The notes under the pieces are model-generated. The model was not told the DNA's origin. It ran no database searches and saw only the letters and a list, made by a program, of their open reading frames with translations. From assembly GCA_035253505.1 (NCBI GenBank), contig DATFCC010000139.1, forward strand, positions 1 through 10,570: a stretch of DNA of 10,570 nucleotides. The letters run 5' to 3'. This document shows positions 5,439-10,570 of the stretch, one piece after another (position 1 is the stretch's first letter; every line of letters starts with the position of its first letter). A program made the position numbers and the translations under genes. The DNA is from AWTP1-13 sp035253505. GTDB taxonomy: Bacteria > Pseudomonadota > Alphaproteobacteria > Rhizobiales > Hyphomicrobiaceae.

Positions 5439-5999
5439 TCAGGGCTTGGTGGATGCATCGGCCGCGCGCCGCGCCCGCTCCGGCAAGGCGAGCGCGGCGG
5501 CGACGAAGTCGGCGATCGCCTCCACGTCATCGAGAGCCAGCACGGGCCGGCCGGCGCCGTCGGCGGCGTGATCGGCAGCGACGGCGATGACGCTCGGATC
5601 GGCGTCCGCCAGCGGACGCCTTCCGGCCGCGTCCGTGCGGCGAACCTCGATCTTGGGTATGGCGGCCGACTTGTAGCCCTCGACGATGACGAGATCGCAC
5701 GGCCCCAGCCGTGCCGCGACCTCCTCCAGCGCCGGCTCAGGCGCGCCGCGCAACTCCGTCACCACGGCCCAGCGGGTGCCCGAGACGATCGCCACCTGCC
5801 CGGCGCCGGCACGCCGGTGGCGTGCGCTGTCGGTCGCGGCGTCGTCGATCTGGAAGTCGTGGTGGGCGTGCTTGATGCTTGCGACCCTCAGGCCGCGCCG
5901 GGTGAACTCGGCAATCAGGCGCTCCGCCAGCGTGGTCTTGCCGGATTTCTTCCAACCGGCGATGCCGATCACGGGCGCAGCGCCGGCGCCGGCTCTCAT
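5439..5999 (-). CDS. mobB: Molybdopterin-guanine dinucleotide accessory protein MobB
   Basis: This 186-residue P-loop GTPase-like protein assists MobA in making the guanine-dinucleotide form of the molybdenum cofactor. IGIAGWKKSGKTTLAERLI (11-29) contains the Walker A GWKKSGKTT (15-23). IKHAHHDFQID (42-52) is the MobB hallmark switch segment, followed by DSARHRRAGA, and VIVEGYK at 104-110 is the Walker B-like motif with the conserved EGYK. The length matches bacterial MobB (about 170-190). Its ATG overlaps the mobA stop in an ATGA (5996-5999), indicating coupled translation. The C-terminal 15 residues are a basic/polar tail of no known role. Confidence 0.95.
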   Translation of the reverse strand: MRAGAGAAPVIGIAGWKKSGKTTLAERLIAEFTRRGLRVASIKHAHHDFQIDDAATDSARHRRAGAGQVAIVSGTRWAVVTELRGAPEPALEEVAARLGPCDLVIVEGYKSAAIPKIEVRRTDAAGRRPLADADPSVIAVAADHAADGAGRPVLALDDVEAIADFVAAALALPERARRAADASTKP

Positions 6000-6643
6000 C
6001 GCCGGCTCTTCGCAGTCTTGGCCAGCATCGCGCGCAATTGCTCGAGCTCCTGCGGCGTGTTGGCGTTGAAGAACGGATCGATGTCGAGCCCACAGATGCG
6101 GGTCGGCGCAAACGGCACAGGGATCGTGCCGTGACGGCTGGTCCAGTGCAGCACCTTGCGCACGCCGTTGCGCAGCTGTGCCTCCAGGTCATCGGCAAGC
6201 TCGACCGGCCACAGTCCGATCACGGGATGCAGCTCGCCGTGCGACTGCGCCAGGGCGATCGCCCCGGGCTTGCTGCTGCCGGCCGCCATCAGACTGGCGA
6301 CGAGGTCGGCGGGAAGCATCGGCGCATCGCCCGGCGCGGTGACGATCCAGCGCGCGGCCGGCAGCCTGGCCGCCGACCAGCGCATGCCGGCGAGGACGCC
6401 GGCGAGGGGCCCGACGAAGCCGTCGATGGTATCGGGCACGACCGGCAGGTCGAGCGCCGCAAACCGCGATGCGTCGCCGTTGGCGTTGATGATGATCGCC
6501 CCGACCTGGGGGCGCAATCGGCAGATGACGTGCGCCAGCATGGTCTTGCCCGCCAGCTCCAGCAGGCCCTTGTCGCCCCCGCCCATGCGGCGCGAAAGAC
6601 CGCCGGCAAGGATCACGCCCGTCACATCCAGCCGCCCGCTCAT
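5996..6643 (-). CDS. mobA: Molybdenum cofactor guanylyltransferase MobA
   Basis: This 215-residue cytosolic nucleotidyltransferase joins GMP from GTP to Mo-molybdopterin, giving the bis-MGD precursor used by DMSO-reductase-family enzymes such as formate dehydrogenase. The signature VILAGGLSRRMGGGDKGL (10-27) is complete, with Gly14-Gly15, Arg19 and Lys25. TAPGDAPML (102-110) holds the metal-binding Asp106, and FFNANTPQEL (191-200) is the C-terminal FxNxNTPxEL motif. An in-frame ATG at 6748 would add 35 residues and overlap fdhD; I chose 6643 because the family begins just before the LAGG loop and GAGG lies 7 nt upstream. The gap to fdhD is 85 nt on the same strand. Confidence 0.95.
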   Translation of the reverse strand: MSGRLDVTGVILAGGLSRRMGGGDKGLLELAGKTMLAHVICRLRPQVGAIIINANGDASRFAALDLPVVPDTIDGFVGPLAGVLAGMRWSAARLPAARWIVTAPGDAPMLPADLVASLMAAGSSKPGAIALAQSHGELHPVIGLWPVELADDLEAQLRNGVRKVLHWTSRHGTIPVPFAPTRICGLDIDPFFNANTPQELEQLRAMLAKTAKSRR

Positions 6644-6728
6644 TCCGACACCTCGAAGGTTGCCCGCCAACTCGCGTGGCCGCGGTCGTTGCGTAGAACG
6701 TGCAGGATATGGCGAACTCGTCGCGCCT

Positions 6729-7634
6729 TCACTCCGCGGCCTCTGCATGGCTGCCCTTGCGGGTGTGCTTCCTGTCCTCGTCGGGCGTCTGCGCCGGGTC
6801 GGCGTCGAACACGATGCGCTCGGTGCCGGCGAGCGCCACGAACCGCTTGCCGCGGGCGCGCCCGATCAGCGTGAGCCCTGCCTTTCGCGCCAGCTCGACG
6901 CCCCAGGCGGTGAAGCCCGAGCGCGACACCAGCACGGGGATGCGCATCTTCACGGTCTTGATCACCATCTCCGAGGTGAGACGGCCGGTGGTATAGAAGA
7001 TCTTGTCCTCCGGGGAGACGCCGTTGAGGAGCATGTATCCGGCGATCTTGTCGACGGCGTTGTGGCGACCGACGTCCTCCATGTAGACGAGCGGCCGGTC
7101 CTCGCACGCAAGCACGCAGCCGTGGATGGCACCCGCCTTCAGATAGAGGCTGGGCGCGGTGTTGATCTTCCTCGTGAGCTGATAGAGCCAGGACGTCTTC
7201 ACGCGCGCGGCGGGATCGAGCACGACCTTGTCGAATTCCTCCATCAGGTCTCCGAAAACGGTGCCCTGGGCGCAGCCCGACGTCTGCGTCTTCTTCCTGA
7301 GCTTGTCCTCGAAGTCGGTCTGCCGGCGCGTGCGCACGACGACGGTTGCGATGTCGTCGTCGTAGTCGACGGCGGTGATCTCGTCCTCCGCCGTCAGCAT
7401 GTTCTGGTTGAGCAGATAGCCAACGCCCAGCAGCTCGGGGCGGTCGCCGATAGTCATCATCGTCACGATTTCCCGGGCGTTGAGGAACAGCGTGAGCGGG
7501 CGCTCCGTGACGACCGCCGTCTCGACTGCCTTGCCCTCGTGGTCGATGCCGGGGACCGTCACCGAAAGCCCAGGCGCGTCGGGGTCGGGGCGCACGGCGA
7601 ACTCTTCGAGGGGCGGGCGTGCTGGCGTGGGCAA
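6729..7634 (-). CDS. fdhD: FdhD, formate dehydrogenase sulfurtransferase
   Basis: FdhD moves sulfur from a cysteine desulfurase (IscS in E. coli) to the molybdenum cofactor of formate dehydrogenase, which is needed for its activity. With the start proposed here the protein has 301 residues. Family blocks are TERPLTLFLNARE near 43-55, GYLLNQ near 72-77, TSGCAQGTVFGDLM (118-131), EDVGRHNAVDKI (186-197) and GRLTSEMVIKT (217-227). Cys121 matches the sulfur-carrying position of E. coli FdhD, but the partner of the CxxC pair is Gly124, leaving one cysteine at the site. The frame extends to a GTG at 7679, but a perfect GGAGGAG ends 7 nt before TTG 7634, so I take that TTG as the start. A charged tail of about 22 residues follows the fold. 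mobA follows after 85 nt. Confidence 0.93.
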   Translation of the reverse strand: MPTPARPPLEEFAVRPDPDAPGLSVTVPGIDHEGKAVETAVVTERPLTLFLNAREIVTMMTIGDRPELLGVGYLLNQNMLTAEDEITAVDYDDDIATVVVRTRRQTDFEDKLRKKTQTSGCAQGTVFGDLMEEFDKVVLDPAARVKTSWLYQLTRKINTAPSLYLKAGAIHGCVLACEDRPLVYMEDVGRHNAVDKIAGYMLLNGVSPEDKIFYTTGRLTSEMVIKTVKMRIPVLVSRSGFTAWGVELARKAGLTLIGRARGKRFVALAGTERIVFDADPAQTPDEDRKHTRKGSHAEAAE

Positions 7635-7641
7635 TATCGGG

Positions 7642-7648
7642 CTCCTCC
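7642..7648 (-). promoter_or_regulatory. Ribosome-binding site that sets the fdhD start
   Basis: GGAGGAG on the minus strand stands 7 nt before TTG 7634. The upstream GTG at 7679 has no comparable site, and using it would place this Shine-Dalgarno inside the coding region, adding VRIEANSCCHRRSPI, which does not look like FdhD. Confidence 0.7.
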
Positions 7649-7947
7649 GATGACAGCAGGAATTCGCCTCAATGCGCACTAGATAGGTGAGCCGCCAGCC
7701 GCAAGCCAGCGGCTCGGCCTGCCATTTTGGACATCATGCCGCCAAATCAGTCGTTGAGACAGAGGCCCCGCGGACCTAGAGTAGCCGGCAAGCGGCCCCG
7801 ATCGGGAGGAGAACGCAGGTCGGCGAACAACCGGCAGCGGCAATTGCGCTCCAGGGCATAGGAGAAACGCGACGCTGCTCGACGCCGTCTGGCCTGCGGC
7901 CCCGCTTGTGGTGCCCTGATGGCCATTCCATTCGCGCCAAAGCCGTC

Positions 7948-7954
7948 GAGGAGG
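7948..7954 (+). promoter_or_regulatory. Ribosome-binding site of the TRAP binding protein gene
   Basis: GAGGAGG lies 9 nt before ATG 7964. The in-frame ATG at 7919 has no such site and would push the twin-arginine motif 15 residues further from the N-terminus. Confidence 0.65.
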
Positions 7955-7963
7955 TCGGCCTTA

Positions 7964-9076
7964 ATGGCAAGCATCAGCCGTCGCAGGTTCGTTACAGCAG
8001 TTGGCGCGGCAGGAGCCGGCGCGACGGCGCCGGCGGTTGCCGCTCCGGCCATCGCCCAATCCTCTCCCGAGCTCAAATGGCGGATGCCGGTAAGCTGGCC
8101 GAAATCCCTGCTCGACACCCTTTACGGCAGCGCCGAGCAGTTCACCAAGTACGTCTCCGACGCGACCGACGGCCGCTTCCAGATCCGGGTGATGGTCGGC
8201 GACGAGCGCATTCCCGCGCTCGAGGTCACCGACGCGGTTTCCAACGGAACGGTCGAGGCCTGCCACACCGCTCCCTACTACATGTTCAACAAGGATCCGA
8301 CGTTTGCCTTCGGCTGCGCCGTCCCGTTCGGCCTCAACGGGCGCATGCAGAACTCCTGGTGGCTGGAAGGCGGCGACGTGCTCATGAACGCCTTCTACGC
8401 CAAGTACAACATCTATGGTCTCCTCGCCGGCAACACCATGGCCCAGATGGGCGGCTGGTTCCGCAAGGAGATCAACACCATCGACGACCTCAAGGGCGTG
8501 AAGATGCGCATCGGCGGCTTTGCCGGCGTGGTCATCGGCAAGCTCGGCGTCGTTCCCCAGCAGATGCCCGGCAGCGAGATCTATCAGGCGCTCGAGAAGG
8601 GCGTCGTCGATGCGGCCGAGTGGGTCGGCCCACATGACGACGAGAAGCTCGGACTGCAGAAGGTGGCGAAGTTCTACTACTACCCGGGATGGTGGGAGGG
8701 TGGGGCGATGCTGCACGTGCAGATCAACAAGGAGCAATGGGAGTCGCTTCCCAAGCACTATCAGGCCGCCCTCAAGGCGGCGGCGGCGCTGACGCACAAC
8801 TTCACGGTCGCCCGCTACGACGCGCTCAACCCCATCGCCCTCAAGAAGATCGTGGCGGCCGGCACGCAGCTCCGCCCGTTCTCCGAGGCGATCATGGATG
8901 CGTGCTTCAAGGCGGCCAACGAGGTCTACGCCGACATCGGCGGCAAGAACGAGGACTTCAAGAAGCTGTGGGAGTCGACCAAGGCCTTCCGCGCCGATCA
9001 GTACCTGTGGCAGCAACTCGCGGACAACTCCTACGACAACTACATGATGATCCAGCAGCGCAAGAAGACGCTGTAG
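7964..9076 (+). CDS. TRAP transporter substrate-binding protein, TakP-like
   Basis: The product is 370 residues. The N-terminus has a twin-arginine signal, SRRRFV at 5-10, then a small hydrophobic stretch and a cleavage site after PAIA (31), so it would be folded before export to the periplasm. The mature part has the DctP family layout: KWRMPVSWP (38-46), a central strand GVKMRIGGFAG (178-188) with the carboxylate-binding Arg182, and DAAEWVGPHDD (216-226). Gln161, Glu219 and Trp220 sit where, as I recall, TakP of Rhodobacter sphaeroides uses Gln154, Glu214 and Trp215 to bind Na+, and Arg182 corresponds to its Arg175. A 2-oxoacid such as pyruvate is thus the best ligand guess. No DctQ or DctM membrane gene is adjacent: upstream is fdhD on the other strand and downstream a PLP enzyme. 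Confidence 0.9.
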   Translation: MASISRRRFVTAVGAAGAGATAPAVAAPAIAQSSPELKWRMPVSWPKSLLDTLYGSAEQFTKYVSDATDGRFQIRVMVGDERIPALEVTDAVSNGTVEACHTAPYYMFNKDPTFAFGCAVPFGLNGRMQNSWWLEGGDVLMNAFYAKYNIYGLLAGNTMAQMGGWFRKEINTIDDLKGVKMRIGGFAGVVIGKLGVVPQQMPGSEIYQALEKGVVDAAEWVGPHDDEKLGLQKVAKFYYYPGWWEGGAMLHVQINKEQWESLPKHYQAALKAAAALTHNFTVARYDALNPIALKKIVAAGTQLRPFSEAIMDACFKAANEVYADIGGKNEDFKKLWESTKAFRADQYLWQQLADNSYDNYMMIQQRKKTL

Positions 9077-9160
9077 CCGACCCCGGTGGCGTGGCCTTGC
9101 ATGCCCTCATATCGTGCGCGCGACGACGCCTGCGCCAGAATCTGACCGAGAGACACAGCG

Positions 9161-10198
9161 ATGCCAGAGCCCTTCGCGGCGCTCGCCGCTCGCCCCCGGG
9201 CGCCGCTGCTCAGCGGCCCGACACCGATCGAGCATCTTGCCCGGCTGTCGGAGGCCCTCGGCGTCGACGTGTTCGTGAAGCGCGATGATCTCACCGGCCT
9301 CGGCATGGGCGGCAACAAGATCCGCCAGCTCGAGTTCTACTTCGGCGCCGCCCTGGCGGAGGGTGCCGACACGGTCCTGGTCACGGGTGCGGTGCAGTCG
9401 AACTATGTCCGCTCGGCAGCCGCCGCGGCGGCAAAGCTCGGCCTCGACGCCGTGGTGCAGCTCGAGAACCGCGTGAGCGGGATGGGGGCCACCTATCATG
9501 CCTCCGGCAACGTCCTGCTGGATGACCTGCTGGGGGCGCGGCGCCTGTCGTTTCCGGAAGGCGAGAACGAGGCCGGGGCGGACCAGGCATTGCGCGACGA
9601 GGCTGCCCGCCTGCGGCGCGAAGGGCGCAAGCCCTACGTCATCCCGCTGGGGATCGACAATCCGCCGCTGGGCGCGCTCGGATACATGCTGGCGGCGCGC
9701 GAGATCGCCGAGCAGGCCGTCACATTCGACTGCGCTGTGGTGGCATCAGGCAGCGGCCTCACCCATGCCGGGCTCGTGGCCGGCCTCAGGGCGCTCGGCA
9801 TCAAGGCTCCGGTTCATGGTGCCTGCGTGCGCCGGCCTCGCGACCAGCAGCACGAGCGCATCCGCACCGTTTCCAGGAAGCTCGAGGCGATGCTCGGCGG
9901 CGCGCCGATCCTCGGCAATGACGATGTCCTCACCTGGGACCAGGCGCTTGAGCCTGGCTACGGGCGCATCGGGGCACTGGCTCGCGAGGCGATGTCCCTG
10001 ATGGCGCGCCGCGAGGGGCTGTTCGTGGACCCCGTATACACGGCCAAGAGCCTCGGCGTGCTCATCGACCTGGCGCGTAGCGGGGTCATCGCGCGCGGCT
10101 CGCGGGTACTGTTCGTCCACACCGGCGGCCTGCCGGCGCTGTTCGCCTACGAGCGCGAGCTGCGCGGTGGGCTCCCTGACGCTGCCGGCACTTCGTGA
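9161..10198 (+). CDS. PLP-dependent D-cysteine desulfhydrase family enzyme
   Basis: The product is 345 residues, fold type II, in the family that includes D-cysteine desulfhydrase, ACC deaminase and (R)-cysteate sulfo-lyase. FVKRDDLTGLGMGGNKIRQLEF (38-59) carries the Schiff-base Lys53. TGAVQSNYVRSAAAAAAKLG (75-94) has the Ser80-Asn81 carboxylate-binding pair, GSGLTHAGL (197-205) is the PLP-phosphate loop, and FVDPVYTAKSLG (288-299) and HTGGLPALF (320-328) are C-terminal blocks. The most likely reaction is D-cysteine to pyruvate, ammonia and sulfide, but the substrate cannot be settled from motifs. No signal peptide is visible, so it is cytosolic. The Shine-Dalgarno is weak (GAGAGA at 9148-9153), and 84 nt separate it from the TRAP gene, with which it may be co-transcribed; if so, both would deal with small oxo/amino acids, an inference only. 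Confidence 0.88.
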   Translation: MPEPFAALAARPRAPLLSGPTPIEHLARLSEALGVDVFVKRDDLTGLGMGGNKIRQLEFYFGAALAEGADTVLVTGAVQSNYVRSAAAAAAKLGLDAVVQLENRVSGMGATYHASGNVLLDDLLGARRLSFPEGENEAGADQALRDEAARLRREGRKPYVIPLGIDNPPLGALGYMLAAREIAEQAVTFDCAVVASGSGLTHAGLVAGLRALGIKAPVHGACVRRPRDQQHERIRTVSRKLEAMLGGAPILGNDDVLTWDQALEPGYGRIGALAREAMSLMARREGLFVDPVYTAKSLGVLIDLARSGVIARGSRVLFVHTGGLPALFAYERELRGGLPDAAGTS

Positions 10199-10297
10199 TA
10201 CAAGCGTCCCATCTGTCCAATTGCTGGATGGCCAGGGCCGCAGCGGGCACCCCGAACGCTCCCCAGCCTTCCACCTGATCTTTCCGATAGGACCGCG

Positions 10298-10570
10298 ATG
10301 GGCCTCACCAAGGAACAGGTTCTCGAACGCCTGCAGCGGGTCAAGGGGCCCGACATGCAGGGCAATATCGTCGATCTCGGGCTGGTTTCGGAAATCCTGC
10401 TGAAGGACGGGCGCGTTTCGTTCTCGATCACGGTGCCTGCCGACCGTGCCGGCGAACTGGAGCCCATGCGGCAGGCCGCCGAGAAGGTCGTGCGCGACAT
10501 GGAAGGCGTGAAGGGCGTGCTGGCGGTGCTGACGGCGGAGAAGGCTGGCGGGACAGGCAGCCGGAGCGCG
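10298..10570 (+). CDS. Mrp/ApbC-family iron-sulfur carrier ATPase (N-terminal part)
   Basis: The gene runs off the window; 91 residues are visible, in frame to the last base. It opens MGLTKEQVLERLQRVKGPD and has GNIVDLGLVSEILLKDGRVSF (22-42), the hallmark of the MIP18/DUF59-type domain at the N-terminus of bacterial Mrp/ApbC proteins, P-loop ATPases that hold and deliver Fe-S clusters. The motif for that domain (DLGLV followed by beta-strands and SITVPA) is clear; the Walker A with the GKGGVGKS pattern should follow just past the window and is not seen. The visible end (AEKAGGTGSRSA) looks like the linker between domains. AGGA at 10289-10292 lies 5 nt before ATG. A stand-alone MIP18-domain protein (SufT-like) is the alternative if no P-loop follows. 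Confidence 0.75.
   Translation, partial: MGLTKEQVLERLQRVKGPDMQGNIVDLGLVSEILLKDGRVSFSITVPADRAGELEPMRQAAEKVVRDMEGVKGVLAVLTAEKAGGTGSRSA

Larger units (their letters stand above)
7635..7963. other. Divergent intergenic region, fdhD / TRAP binding protein
   Basis: About 329 nt separate the two proposed start codons and must contain both promoters; I found no clear -35/-10 pair. Visible elements are a 6-bp hairpin AGCCGC/GCGGCT (7697-7702 with 7709-7714) and a 5-bp inverted repeat TTTGG-N11-CCAAA (7726-7730 with 7742-7746). Open frames crossing the region lack ribosome-binding sites and family resemblance, so I treat it as non-coding. Confidence 0.4.

Noticed and set aside
4440..6134. 564-codon plus-strand frame
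   Set aside because: It lies antisense to the pseudo-subtilase and mobB, which have clear family motifs, and its own product is a low-complexity Arg/Gly/Ala sequence.
6644..6748. Upstream ATG that would lengthen MobA by 35 residues
   Set aside because: The extension overlaps the end of fdhD, is Arg/Pro-rich and does not belong to the family fold, while ATG 6643 has GAGG 7 nt upstream.
6156..7682. 508-codon plus-strand frame antisense to mobA and fdhD
   Set aside because: GC-rich third positions on the other strand create long antisense frames. No motif or ribosome-binding site supports it, while FdhD and MobA signatures on the minus strand are complete.
7747..8118. Minus-strand 123-codon frame in the fdhD/TRAP gap
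   Set aside because: It runs antisense into the Tat signal region of the TRAP protein, is rich in Arg/Ala without any motif, and no ribosome-binding site was seen.
10201..10297. Terminator between the PLP gene and mrp (CCATC/GATGG at 10209-10213 and 10227-10231)
   Set aside because: The stem is only 5 bp with a 13-nt loop and no T-run, and a competing TCCA/TGGA pairing uses the same bases. It is too weak to report as a feature.

Overview
The window reads as ordinary chromosomal DNA of a high-GC alphaproteobacterium. The evidence is the G/C-rich third codon positions, the protein flavours (an alphaproteobacterial-type 70-residue cold-shock protein, a TakP-like TRAP binding protein with a Tat signal, a Mrp protein with an N-terminal MIP18-type domain, a one-cysteine FdhD) and densely packed genes with good Shine-Dalgarno sequences. 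The genus cannot be fixed from the sequence. I see no mobile element, CRISPR array, rRNA, believable tRNA, prophage or toxin-antitoxin pair. Nothing here is clearly a new defence or mobile system; the interest lies in individual genes and RNA elements.

Layout. (1) Positions 1-1855, plus strand: the C-terminus of a beta-type carbonic anhydrase, a RidA-family protein, and a serine hydrolase of the beta-lactamase/class C esterase fold behind its own candidate promoter. (2) 1910-2218, minus: a secreted, extremely histidine-rich small protein ending at a good intrinsic terminator placed between convergent genes. (3) 2490-3146, plus: a small-type transaldolase. (4) 3160-4412, minus: a cold-shock protein gene (cspA family) with a candidate promoter and a leader of about 160 nt holding three perfect hairpins, a strong terminator hairpin, an unrecognised 66-residue protein, and a glutathione S-transferase. 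(5) 4674-7634, minus: a molybdoenzyme maturation operon, fdhD-mobA-mobB, followed 3 nt later by a secreted subtilisin-fold protein in which all recognisable catalytic positions are replaced. (6) 7964 to the end, plus: an orphan TRAP-transporter binding protein of the TakP (2-oxoacid) type, a PLP enzyme of the D-cysteine desulfhydrase/ACC deaminase family, and the N-terminus of a Mrp/ApbC-type iron-sulfur carrier.

How the genes work together. The clearest unit is block 5. FdhD carries sulfur to the molybdenum cofactor of formate dehydrogenase, MobA attaches GMP to molybdopterin, and MobB is the GTP-binding accessory protein. mobA and mobB overlap by an ATGA and the pseudo-subtilase follows mobB almost without a gap, so that protein is probably made along with the maturation proteins, although its role is unknown. 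The other genes are housekeeping or metabolic functions that need not be related. The most noteworthy observations are the degenerate subtilase tied to the mob genes, the structured cspA leader, the terminator hairpin next to the 66-residue gene's ribosome-binding site, the His-rich exported protein, and FdhD's TTG start and single cysteine.
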